Shown: positions 7,148 to 13,448, counted from the first letter of the stretch. The stretch: DNA of 13,577 nt from Planctomycetaceae bacterium (GCA_020426065.1 JAGQQT010000050.1:1-13577); one strand, 5' to 3'. A program made the numbers and translations. The notes: a model not told the origin generated them from the sequence alone.

Positions 7148-7398
7148 TCCTGGAGAACCTGGAACAGATGCTATGCAAAATGCCCATGACGAGCGTGGGA
7201 ATGGCACCGGCTTCGGACCAATATACCACTCCACGTGTTGTTTTTGGGAAACATCCCATCCCATTTGGAAACATCGGTCTAATTTGAATTTGATCGTGGG
7301 GAATTGTGGCTGTTGGAAAAAATCTGATTTGCTTTGGTGGGACTGGTGGACAGGCTGAACGCTTTGCCGTTTTATCCGTCAGGCCCAGAGATCGAGTC

Positions 7399-8526
7399 AT
7401 GGACCCTTCCGTTGAAAGCTATCCGGCTGCCCCGTCCGCAGGTATTGCTTCCGTCTTCCAGCAGAAGCATTTGCCGGCACTGGATGGGCTACGGTTTATT
7501 GCGGTGATGCTGGTGATCTTTGATCATGGCGGGATTCAGCACTCGGGCGGAGATGGGGTGACCTACTTCTTCGTGCTGAGCGGGTTTCTGTTTTCCTGGC
7601 TGTTCAGTCGTCAGTGGGAAAAAGAGGGGAGCATTTCGTTTCGACGTTATTATTGGCGTCGCACGATGCGGATTATGCCCGCCTGCTATGCCTGCATTCT
7701 GTTTACGATTGCCGGCCGACTCCTGCTGCAGAATCCGGTGGATTACAATCACGCTCTCGCGGCGGCCACCTATACCGCCAACTATTACAATGCTCTGAAC
7801 GATCATCCCGCAACCGGGTTTTCGTTTTTCTGGTCGCTGGCGGTCGAGGAGCAGTTTTATCTGATCTGGCCGATGGTGTTTGTCTATGGCATGACGCGTG
7901 GACGGCAAACGCTGATCCGCATTTTGCTGCTGACGATTGGAGCGGTGTGCTGTTGGCGTTCCCTGCTGCGACTCGGGTTTGATGTCGAATCCCCCTGGCT
8001 TTACAACGCCTTTGATACCCGGATCGACAGCATCGCAATTGGTTGTCTTTTAGGAATGATTATCCAGGAGGCCTGGTTTCAGCGCTTTCTGAAAGTGGCC
8101 ACCGCTTCGGTCTTCTTTCCGATTCTGACAATTGCGTGCGTGATGGGAGTCCATAAACTGCCGGAGGATTTCCACTACAGTGTCGGGTTCACGATCGAAT
8201 CCTTCTTCATCGGCCTGGGGTTGTTGCAGTTACTCGTCCTGTCCCGCCACAAACTGTGGAACTGGCTGAACTGGAAACCGATTCAATTCCTGGGAGTGCT
8301 TTCTTATTCAATGTACCTCTATCATGCGTGGGGACTGGCGGTCGGCTGGAAGTTCACAATGCTCCCGCTCACGGCCCAGGTTCTGATCGGAGCGTTGGCG
8401 ACGGTTGTGCTCGCCTGCTTTTCCTATTATTTGGTGGAACTCCCCTTCCAGAGAATGCGCGACCGCTGGGAACCCAAGCCACAACCGATCACCGTCCCCG
8501 CCCGAGGAGCCAATGCCATCAGCTGA
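7399..8526 (+). CDS. Acyltransferase 3 family membrane protein (OafA/YrhL type)
   Basis: The 375-residue product has the hallmark blocks of acyltransferase family 3. LPALDGLRFIAVMLVIFDHG (residues 25-44) holds the conserved His 43. YFFVLSGFLFSWLF is at 56-69, RRTMRIMPACYACI at 87-100, and FWSLAVEEQFYLIWP at 144-158 holds Glu 150. DTRIDSIAIGCLLG is at 206-219 and SYSMYLYHAWG near 302-312. About ten hydrophobic segments span the inner membrane. Such enzymes O-acylate surface polysaccharides, peptidoglycan or lipids; the substrate cannot be told here. The length is that of the membrane domain alone, with no SGNH domain. ATG 7399 is chosen over an upstream ATG at 7306 because the extension (residues before MDPSVESYPA) is unlike the family. 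The gene stands alone on its strand, followed by a hairpin. Confidence 0.92.
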   Translation: MDPSVESYPAAPSAGIASVFQQKHLPALDGLRFIAVMLVIFDHGGIQHSGGDGVTYFFVLSGFLFSWLFSRQWEKEGSISFRRYYWRRTMRIMPACYACILFTIAGRLLLQNPVDYNHALAAATYTANYYNALNDHPATGFSFFWSLAVEEQFYLIWPMVFVYGMTRGRQTLIRILLLTIGAVCCWRSLLRLGFDVESPWLYNAFDTRIDSIAIGCLLGMIIQEAWFQRFLKVATASVFFPILTIACVMGVHKLPEDFHYSVGFTIESFFIGLGLLQLLVLSRHKLWNWLNWKPIQFLGVLSYSMYLYHAWGLAVGWKFTMLPLTAQVLIGALATVVLACFSYYLVELPFQRMRDRWEPKPQPITVPARGANAIS

Positions 8527-8605
8527 TGGTCGAGAATTAGCTTTCGAAATCGGTTGATAACATTCCTGTACCAGGTGCAGGCGGGTGGCTGGTGCTGAGC
8601 AAAGC

Positions 8606-8636
8606 GAACCCCCAGAAGATCAACCTCTGGGGGTTC
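8606..8636 (+). terminator. Perfect 11-bp hairpin after the acyltransferase gene
   Basis: GAACCCCCAGA and TCTGGGGGTTC form a perfect 11-bp stem with a 9-base loop, followed by ATTTCATT. It lies 80 bases 3' of the stop codon. Its right arm is part of dispersed repeat copy 3, so the hairpin is built from a repeat and a compensating left arm. Terminator function is inferred. Confidence 0.55.
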
Positions 8637-8650
8637 ATTTCATTCGACCT
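8626..8650 (+). repeat. Dispersed intergenic repeat, copy 3
   Basis: Reads TCTGGGGGTTCATTTCATTC then GACCT, on the strand of the acyltransferase gene and 3' of it. It is preceded by GGTGCTGAGCAAAGCG, which matches the string before copy 4 (GTGTTGAGCACAGCA) and after the hairpin at 1587 (GTGTCGAGCAAC). Confidence 0.75.
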
Positions 8651-8694
8651 GTGCCAACTGACCGTTTTGCCTCAAACGTATTGAGGGCTCAGAA

Positions 8695-9288
8695 TTAAAA
8701 GGGACAATCAGATGGCTTGGGGCACATCATCATGTTGTCAGATTGCTCCAGTGAAAGGGGATATCCGGCATCATCTGCAGCGTAAATTTCAACGCGTCTG
8801 TTGTCTGGATGTGTAGAGGGATTGACGACAATCCAGTTGGATGCAAACCCCCTGATTTTCAGATGATTGGCTGGCACACCGGCTGCAATCAGTTTTGATT
8901 TGATCGCGGCTGCTCTGTGCCATGAGAGCCAATCATTCGATGTGCCATTATCACAGATACTGGTGCAGGTATGCCCGTCAATCATCCAATATCTTGTAGA
9001 TCCCATACTCATATCTGCGTTGATTTTTGCAGCCATCTGACCAAATGACATTGGCGGCATCTGCCGGATGCTCGTGGAACAACTGACAAAAAGAATCTGG
9101 TCAGCCATCATGATTCTTTTTTGGGAATTGTATTTGTTCCGGTCGGGCTTTTGTGTTTGGCCTCCTGCATTCTGACTCTGTCCGCTGCTATTGATCGGAC
9201 GCCTGGGAGGATCACCTTTGGTGATCTGAGGAAATGCAGCTACTGATACAGCTGCCGCGACAGCGAGAATACATGCATACTTAATCAT
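8695..9288 (-). CDS. Secreted OmpA-like C-terminal domain protein
   Basis: The 197-residue product starts with a Sec signal peptide (YACILAVAAAVSVAAF). A short proline, glycine and glutamine-rich linker to about residue 55 follows. An OmpA-like peptidoglycan-binding domain occupies about residues 62-172. Its markers are IDGHT (103-107), NDWLSWHRAAAIKSKL (118-133), the loop before KIRGFAS and NRRVEIYA (163-170). In OmpA an Asp and an Arg in this region grip diaminopimelate; Asp 113 and Arg 125 are in suitable places. Cysteines in the domain and tail (residues 70, 109, 112, 189, 195) may form disulfides, unusual for the family. There is no beta-barrel or lipobox, so this is a soluble periplasmic version. 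The start is well set: AAGGAG precedes ATG 9288 by about 10 bases. It converges with the acyltransferase gene. Confidence 0.88.
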   Translation of the reverse strand: MIKYACILAVAAAVSVAAFPQITKGDPPRRPINSSGQSQNAGGQTQKPDRNKYNSQKRIMMADQILFVSCSTSIRQMPPMSFGQMAAKINADMSMGSTRYWMIDGHTCTSICDNGTSNDWLSWHRAAAIKSKLIAAGVPANHLKIRGFASNWIVVNPSTHPDNRRVEIYAADDAGYPLSLEQSDNMMMCPKPSDCPF

Positions 9289-9334
9289 CGGTTGGCTCTC
9301 CTTATCGATTTCATGATCCGTCCCACTTAGCAGG

Positions 9335-9607
9335 TCACCTGTTTATTCCTGGAGGGACATACTTTAATTCCTCACTCAAACCCCGATTCCTGATTTCAAG
9401 GGAAGATGCTGCACCCAGCAGGAACGGTGACAGTTTGTGTCCTGACTTCAGTCTGTTATTCAGCGATGAACCATCTCCTTCCTCTCTGCTGTTCTCATGC
9501 CCGTTAAGCGCAGCCAGGCAATGTTTCAGCAGTGAACTGATTATCCAGAATTCGAGAAGATCGAAAATCGATGAATGAATGTCTTTTGTAATGGTGGATA
9601 CCACCAT
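9335..9607 (-). CDS. Uncertain small ORF, 90 residues
   Basis: An ATG-started frame (MVVSTITKDIHSSIFDLLEF) runs between the OmpA-like gene and the three-way-junction element, on the minus strand. Codon choice is not absurd, but I recognise no family, there is no ribosome binding site, and the composition (serine, leucine and lysine mixed, no clear domain) is not persuasive. The first codons overlap a small inverted repeat, GGTGG-ATA-CCACC at 9593-9605. It could be a remnant of a larger mobile-element gene or a chance frame. Confidence 0.2.
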   Translation of the reverse strand: MVVSTITKDIHSSIFDLLEFWIISSLLKHCLAALNGHENSREEGDGSSLNNRLKSGHKLSPFLLGAASSLEIRNRGLSEELKYVPPGINR

Positions 9608-9631
9608 GGATTCGGCGAGCCGAGCCGGTAT

Positions 9632-9911
9632 CTAGAACTGGTCCGAAAACTCCTGTGGGCTCAGCGTCTTTCCCCTGATGGCTGACAAGGCGTCGGCGAC
9701 GAGGCGATTTCCCATATCGTCAAGGAGTCGCAACGCAGTCAGCGATCAGGGGAAAGTCGCCCTGTTTTACTGTAATTTGGAGGGAAGCCATGAGATTCGA
9801 GTGCTCGGCGTCATTCGTTCTCTGCAAGGGACAACCTTGCATCGGCCTCATTCCTGGATCACTCGAATCTCATGGCTTCTGAGCCCACAGGAGTTTTCGG
9901 ACCAGTTCTAG
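9632..9911. mobile_element. 280-bp three-way-junction inverted-repeat element
   Basis: The outer arms 9632-9663 and 9880-9911 are a perfect 32-bp inverted repeat beginning CTAGAACTGGTCCGAAAACT. Directly inside, stem A pairs 9664-9686 with 9738-9760 (21 of 23 bases). Stem B pairs 9784-9803 with 9860-9879 (20 of 20; GAAGCCATGAGATTCGAGTG). Stem B carries an inner hairpin TGCAAGG-GACAA-CCTTGCA at 9823-9841. A 23-base linker separates A and B. One strand can therefore fold into a three-way junction with stems abutting without gaps on two sides. The ends are CTAG on both sides, which could be a 4-bp target duplication or part of the repeat. No transposase is encoded; the 77-codon plus-strand frame inside follows from the repeats. 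A non-autonomous insertion (MITE-like) or a structural RNA are the main readings. Confidence 0.75.
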
Positions 9912-9946
9912 TGTTGAGCACAGCAAATCCCCCATAATTTTCAACC

Positions 9947-9975
9947 TCTGGGGGCTCATTTCATTCGACCTCAGC
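9947..9975 (+). repeat. Dispersed intergenic repeat, copy 4
   Basis: Reads TCTGGGGGCTCATTTCATTC then GACCTCAGC, 35 bases after the three-way-junction element. A partial left arm ATCCCCCAT at 9927-9935 leaves a weak hairpin where copy 3 has a perfect one. This is the one copy that is not directly 3' of a recognisable gene; it comes after the inverted-repeat element. Confidence 0.7.
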
Positions 9976-10004
9976 TATTCGAAGTTTTAATCTGAGCGGG
10001 TGAT

Positions 10005-10032
10005 GTGGGTTAAGTTTCACACCACCCTCCCT
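10005..10032 (+). repeat. GTGGGTT...CCACCC repeat, upstream copy
   Basis: GTGGGTTAAGTTTCAC followed by ACCACCCTCCCT matches 24 of 28 bases of the copy at 10617-10644, in direct orientation on the other side of the DUF5662 gene. With the bases before it, GGGTGATGT pairs with ACACCACCC (8 of 9), giving a hairpin about 37 bases before the start codon of that gene. Confidence 0.6.
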
Positions 10033-10066
10033 GCCATAATTCATCCATGACAACGGATCATCATTC

Positions 10067-10597
10067 ATGCCGAATCCTGAGCCTACGCCCGAGATGATTG
10101 CGTTTTTTGAGCAGCGTACGCACGAGCACATTGAGCGTGTGCGTCACTGTTTGAGCGTGATGGCATCGGTTTCAGAATATGCTGATGAACTCAGGGAACG
10201 GGCTCGTATTCACGACGCTTCAAAGTTCGAGAAAGAGGAACGGATTCCATACATCTGGCTCACGGAATTCCATCGTTGTCGTTACAGTGGAGAATCGTTT
10301 TCCTATCCAGAGGGGATGGCCGAGCAGGTACGTGCCGCAATTGAACATCACGTCAAAACAAACCGCCATCACCCGGAATTTCACCCTGACCCCAATGACA
10401 TGACGGACGTCGATCTGATAGAAATGGTTTGCGACTGGATGGCAATGTCACAGGAATTCCATCAGGACGGAGGCAGTGCTCGAGGCTGGGCAGACAAGAC
10501 CATTGGCGATCGTGTAAAGTTCAACGACGAAAAACGTGCGTTCGTTTATCAGATGATTGATCTGCTGGATGAGCAACTCAATCAGGCCAGACAATAA
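10067..10597 (+). CDS. DUF5662 family protein, HD-hydrolase-like
   Basis: The 176-residue product is helical and carries histidine and aspartate clusters in the order expected for an HD-type metal phosphohydrolase. These are THEHIERVRHCL (18-29), RARIHDASKFEKEE (45-58) with His-Asp at 49-50, AIEHHVKTNRHHPEFH (91-106), and MTDVDLIEMVCDWMAMSQEF (112-131) with Asp residues near 115-123. This is the layout of DUF5662, a family found in bacteria and phages with no confirmed substrate; the metal-dependent hydrolase reading is from the motif pattern. Start ATG 10067 gives MPNPEPTPEM; only a weak GGA lies upstream. The gene is isolated, on the opposite strand from the gene downstream, and flanked on both sides by matching repeats, so it looks like a discrete mobile or exchangeable unit. 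Confidence 0.85.
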   Translation: MPNPEPTPEMIAFFEQRTHEHIERVRHCLSVMASVSEYADELRERARIHDASKFEKEERIPYIWLTEFHRCRYSGESFSYPEGMAEQVRAAIEHHVKTNRHHPEFHPDPNDMTDVDLIEMVCDWMAMSQEFHQDGGSARGWADKTIGDRVKFNDEKRAFVYQMIDLLDEQLNQARQ

Positions 10598-10616
10598 GAG
10601 AAGCGAGGCATAAGTG

Positions 10617-10644
10617 GTGGGTTGCGTTTCACTCCACCCACCCT
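10617..10644 (+). terminator. GTGGGTT...CCACCC repeat, downstream copy
   Basis: GGTGGGT (10616-10622) pairs with ACCCACC (10636-10642) around a 13-base loop, 19 bases after the DUF5662 stop, so it can serve as a transcription end. It matches the repeat at 10005-10032 in 24 of 28 bases. Confidence 0.55.
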
Positions 10645-10650
10645 ACACCT

Positions 10651-10681
10651 AGAGCCTCATTTCATTTGACTCCAGCCACCC
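10651..10681 (+). repeat. Dispersed intergenic repeat, copy 5
   Basis: Reads AGAGCCTCATTTCATTTGAC then TCCAGCCACCC. The 3' half (CCAGCCACCC) fits copies 1 and 2 best, while the G-run of the others is decayed. It is 3' of the DUF5662 gene and on its strand. Confidence 0.65.
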
Positions 10682-10705
10682 AGCCCCCGGCTGTATCGAC
10701 GATTT

Positions 10706-11641
10706 TTAGCTGTCTCTATGCGAATCAGCTTGCCGCTGCAGTGCAATGACACGAGGATCGGTATCAGGAGCAAGGCTGACTGTGGCAGACCGGCTGAAGG
10801 GGCCAATGGATATATCAAAGATGCGTGCAACAAGTCCGCCGTCTGGAACTGCGTGAAATGTAGGAAGTTCTGCATGCCTGGTCAGAAATGGAAGGCCAGT
10901 GCATTTTGCACTCTGCTGAAGCACATGAATCACGTTCCTGGCGTGCAATAAATGGTACGGGAATTCTTGCGATTCGACCCATTCTCTGATTCTATGCCCT
11001 GGAGAAATGAGTTGAGTCAGGTTTGGGACGGGTTGTGATGCGTCAATCACGAACGTAGTGATGGCACCTTCCGACATGGAAGTGAGTAGACAATTCACGT
11101 AGCCCGCTTCGCCTGTCCATTCTTTACGTGGAGCTTTTTCCGTAACTTCACTGTTAGATTCCGTTATCAGGCGTAATTGCGTGAGAACAGTTTGACCATC
11201 CATGAACAGTGACGACAACATGTGATGTCCACTGCTGACAGCGTCCATTTCTCCTTCGACCATTCGCACGCCGTCATAAGTCAGCAGATAGAACCGTGTA
11301 ATATCGGGGCTCGGATAGCTGAAGTCAGTAGAAGGAGTTGATTGTTCATAGTAGTTGTCTGCTGCCTTTACGAATTCGAACGCTGCCGACCTGACGTTTT
11401 CATGCGTGAAGCCGCCAATCACGCCAAATGTCGAAGTCGTGTAAAGGCTTGCATTACCATCACACAATGAAACGACAGTCGCCGTATGATCACTGATGGG
11501 AAAGTCCATCAAGACGCCGTAAACCCGAGGGTATTCGGAAGACGCTTCAATTCCGAGTTCCGAACAAGTCATGGTGAGCATACGTAGTCGAAGTTCGCGC
11601 ATTGCGTTCGAGTTTGGAGTTGCAGCAGGATCAGATGACAT
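10706..11641 (-). CDS. Hypothetical protein, 311 residues
   Basis: No named family recognised. The N-terminal half looks like a conserved domain I have seen in uncharacterised bacterial proteins. It holds YPRVYGVLMDFPI (37-49), ATVVSLCDGNASLYTTSTFG (54-73), GGFTHENVRSAAFEFV (76-91), DITRFYLLTYDGVRM (113-127) and then a helix ending TQLRLIT. The C-terminal half, from about residue 170, has VNCLLTSMSEGAITTFVIDA. It then has helical stretches and a histidine-rich run (YHLLHARNVIHVL), ending in strands. It is soluble, with no signal peptide. The two halves may be separate domains. Start ATG 11641 is used, with ATG 11602 (MRELRLRML) possible because the first residues are low-complexity; no strong ribosome binding site is seen. 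The gene converges with the DUF5662 gene. Confidence 0.78.
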   Translation of the reverse strand: MSSDPAATPNSNAMRELRLRMLTMTCSELGIEASSEYPRVYGVLMDFPISDHTATVVSLCDGNASLYTTSTFGVIGGFTHENVRSAAFEFVKAADNYYEQSTPSTDFSYPSPDITRFYLLTYDGVRMVEGEMDAVSSGHHMLSSLFMDGQTVLTQLRLITESNSEVTEKAPRKEWTGEAGYVNCLLTSMSEGAITTFVIDASQPVPNLTQLISPGHRIREWVESQEFPYHLLHARNVIHVLQQSAKCTGLPFLTRHAELPTFHAVPDGGLVARIFDISIGPFSRSATVSLAPDTDPRVIALQRQADSHRDS

Positions 11642-11695
11642 GGTTGTTGGTATCTCTAGAGTCTAGGATTTTAATGACAGCTGGGTAGCACCGGT

Positions 11696-11770
11696 TAACG
11701 CGAAGCGGCTGCCGTTGTGACGAAGTCACAAGAGGGTGAGAATCTATTTTCGGCATGGCGCCAGACTAGC
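11696..11770. other. Structured intergenic segment
   Basis: On the plus strand TAACGCGAAGCGGCTGCCG is followed by a perfect hairpin TTGTGAC-GAA-GTCACAA (11715-11731), then AGAGGGTGAGAATC, then CGGCA (11751-11755), which pairs with TGCCG at 11710-11714 and encloses the hairpin. CGC-GAA-GCG adds a small stem. On the minus strand the same segment ends GCGTTAACC, similar to the 3' end of an attC site. Either a structured RNA or a recombination site would fit; neither is proven. Confidence 0.4.
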
Positions 11771-11786
11771 CAGAAAGATAAGATGT

Positions 11787-12197
11787 TCAAGGACTTCCTC
11801 CTTCTGCAGATAGTGGTCTGCCACTTTCAAACGATCTCAGCATAGCGCGGCCTTCATCGTCACTTTTGCCCAGTTCGATGGCTTTCTTCATCCACCTGAC
11901 GGCTTCTTTAAAATCCCCCACCTCAGAATACGCAGCAGCCAGGACAGTGACATGTCTGTAATTCGTCCATCGTGAAAGCTCACAGGCAGTCGTTGCGAGT
12001 TCCAATGACTTCTTACCATCGCGCAGGGCCGTCTTTGGGCATGTAGCAAGAAGCCAGGCGTAGTTAGAAAGTGTTTGCGCAGCCTTGTTATCCAGCCGGA
12101 TAGACTCGGTGAAATCACTTGCAGCCTTTTCGTATTCCCTGTTGGCACGATATGTATCGGCGCGGAATCGGTATACTTGTGCGCTATTCGGATTCAA
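11787..12197 (-). pseudogene. TPR-repeat protein, probably 5'-truncated
   Basis: The 136-residue frame holds two to three tetratricopeptide repeats: NSAQVYRFRADTYRANREYE (4-23), LSNYAWLLATCPKTALRDG (43-61), then RHVTVLAAAYSEVGDFKEAV and WMKKAIELG (80-110). The middle block (AWLLATCP, RDGKKSLELATTACEL) is typical of the C-terminal TPR part of much larger planctomycete proteins, often behind more repeats or a kinase. Here the frame starts in mid-repeat (NPNSAQVY) with TTG as the only near start, 12 bases after the TAG of the Imm1-like gene and in the same frame. No ribosome binding site is visible. This looks like the tail of a TPR gene joined to another gene by deletion or insertion. Translation by re-initiation cannot be excluded. 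Confidence 0.65.
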
Positions 12198-12209
12198 TAG
12201 TATACCCGA

Positions 12210-12596
12210 CTATCTTATCGCGTCGAGTTCGTTATAGCTGCCCGTGTCGTAGTACCTGCGTGTTACACGAAGCGCCAGCTCGATGTCCTTAATGACATTG
12301 CATTCATGACAGAAGTAGCCCTGATCGCTCTCCCAGAGTCGGGTCTCTGTCATGTCGCCGCTGTCGTCTTCATATTGCCAGTCGGCCATGAAGTGAAAGA
12401 GCGCAAGGCGCCCATTGCCTCCAATCACGTTGAATGATTCATCGTCATCATCGGGATCTCGGCATCCAAGCTGGACGATCGGGAAACAGTAGTTGTCCAT
12501 TTTGCGAATCGCGGATTCGACTTGCTTCCAAGTGGGGTTGGAAGTCGTTTCCGTAGTCCTCGGTCGTGCGTCGCGGAAATAACGAATCACGTTCAT
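12210..12596 (-). CDS. Imm1-like immunity protein
   Basis: The 128-residue product starts at ATG 12596 (MNVIRYFRDARPR); the frame extends to 12713 but the extra residues come from a palindromic intergenic region. It carries the layout of the Imm1 immunity family. NPTWKQVESAIRKMDNYCFP (20-39) gives the opening helix, followed by strands PIVQLGCRD, FNVIGGNGRLALFHFM (with the glycine pair) and a late helix DIELALRVTRRYYD. Imm1 proteins neutralise toxins of polymorphic toxin systems in the cytoplasm. No toxin gene is next to it, so it is an orphan or part of a larger array. The assignment is by motif memory; other small immunity families have similar shapes. The truncated TPR frame follows directly in frame. 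Confidence 0.65.
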   Translation of the reverse strand: MNVIRYFRDARPRTTETTSNPTWKQVESAIRKMDNYCFPIVQLGCRDPDDDDESFNVIGGNGRLALFHFMADWQYEDDSGDMTETRLWESDQGYFCHECNVIKDIELALRVTRRYYDTGSYNELDAIR

Positions 12597-12656
12597 GTAT
12601 TTGATCGGACTTCCCATTCCGGGCAGACCTTGGTGCGGTAAGAAAACTGTGTCGGG

Positions 12657-12739
12657 TAACGAACAAGGTAACCGGGTGGCGGCCACCGGCTTGGAATACA
12701 GAAAACGCGCCAACCGCCGCTCAGGTTGCCCCCTTGTTA
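12657..12739 (-). other. Imperfect palindrome at a stop codon, attC-like site b
   Basis: On the minus strand this 83-base gap starts with TAACAAGG, where TAA is the stop of the secreted protein gene, and ends CCTTGTTCGTTA. AACAAGG pairs with CCTTGTT, AACC with GGTT and GGCGG with CCGCC in order, with mismatches between them. A second small hairpin GGTGG-CGG-CCACC lies within the left arm as read on the plus strand. This is the best candidate among the attC-like gaps, though the right-end box GTTACCC does not fit the GTTRRRY consensus. Confidence 0.4.
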
Positions 12740-13303
12740 TCTGCCATTTCCAGGCTTGGCGGTTGCCGCTGTTGTTGTAGTTACCACCAATGGCTTAGCG
12801 ATCTTCAGCGAAACGTTTTCCGGGATTACACATTCAAAAAGGTCCACACCTCCGCCCGTGAAGAGTACAACGGATACTTGTCGATTCGCATTGTTGGTGG
12901 CGCTGCTGACAACGAGCCAGTCAAAGTTGAATGGGTCAAGTGTGCCATCGATTACCTCGCACGGCACAGGAGGAACATGGAAAACGATTACTTCGTCTGC
13001 ATCTGGTTTTCGCGTCATCGATTGCGTCAGATATGCCTTGCCAGTGCCTTTGAATATGGAGACTGTAATGTTGGGGTTGGGAACCATTCCCTTTTCTCCA
13101 ATAGTTCCGACAAATCCAGTCGCAAGTTTCGCAAGCATGGCATTGAATGCTTCGGCATCGCCCGCGTAGTAGTTCGTGCAATCTGAAGCCACAGTCGACA
13201 ACGAAGTGGTCGTGTGCACCGTCTTTGCGTCCGCGCCAAAAGAGATCGCTGGCAAAACGGCGATCAACAGGGCGATCAATGTTCCATTGAGATTTCGTAG
13301 CAT
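12737..13303 (-). CDS. Secreted hypothetical protein, 188 residues
   Basis: A clear Sec signal peptide opens the protein (LIALLIAVLPAISF, cleavage probably after residue 24), so the product is exported. The mature part is about 165 residues with strand-rich text: NITVSIFKGTGKAYLTQ, DEVIVFHVPPVPCEV, FNFDWLVVSSATN, RQVSVVLFTGGGVDLFECVI. It has three cysteines and ends in a threonine and alanine-rich tail (TTTTAATAKPGNGR). No family recognised. The start at ATG 13303 is supported by AGAGGA about 7 bases upstream. Its stop codon begins the palindrome at 12657-12739. The two long plus-strand ORFs at 12726-13186 are shadows; the signal peptide and ribosome binding site favour the minus strand. Confidence 0.8.
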   Translation of the reverse strand: MLRNLNGTLIALLIAVLPAISFGADAKTVHTTTSLSTVASDCTNYYAGDAEAFNAMLAKLATGFVGTIGEKGMVPNPNITVSIFKGTGKAYLTQSMTRKPDADEVIVFHVPPVPCEVIDGTLDPFNFDWLVVSSATNNANRQVSVVLFTGGGVDLFECVIPENVSLKIAKPLVVTTTTAATAKPGNGR

Positions 13304-13327
13304 CGTCGATCCTCTTTGATTTGCAGA

Positions 13328-13448
13328 TAACGACCCAATTCACCGGGCCGCCGAGGTTGATTTGGATTTGTGAATACGCCCGGATCGGCGGCTCAGGTGC
13401 AATTGCTGCTTATGCAGCATTTGTTTTCGCAACCGCCAGTTCGGATTA
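13328..13448 (-). other. Structured intergenic gap, attC-like site c
   Basis: On the minus strand the gap begins GATAATCCGAACTGG at the stop codon of the partial gene and ends TTGGGTCGTTATC; the outer ends GATAA and TTATC pair. Inside are a perfect hairpin TGCTGC-TTAT-GCAGCA (13404-13419, plus strand) and an 8-bp pair GCCGCCGA/TCGGCGGC about 30 bases apart. It precedes the secreted protein gene by 24 bases. Confidence 0.35.

Noticed and set aside
7306..7398. Upstream start for the acyltransferase
   Set aside because: The 31 extra residues precede the usual family N-terminus and have no ribosome binding site; ATG 7399 fits better.
7041..7400. Frames on both strands in the gap before the acyltransferase gene
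   Set aside because: No family, no ribosome binding site, and they run across the inverted ACCACGAAG repeat.
9678..9911. Plus-strand 77-codon frame inside the inverted-repeat element
   Set aside because: The frame runs through the stems and the terminal repeat; its sequence is set by the palindromes and it shows no transposase motif.
12726..13186. Two plus-strand frames of about 150 codons
   Set aside because: The minus-strand gene here has a signal peptide and a good ribosome binding site; the plus frames are antisense and overlap each other.
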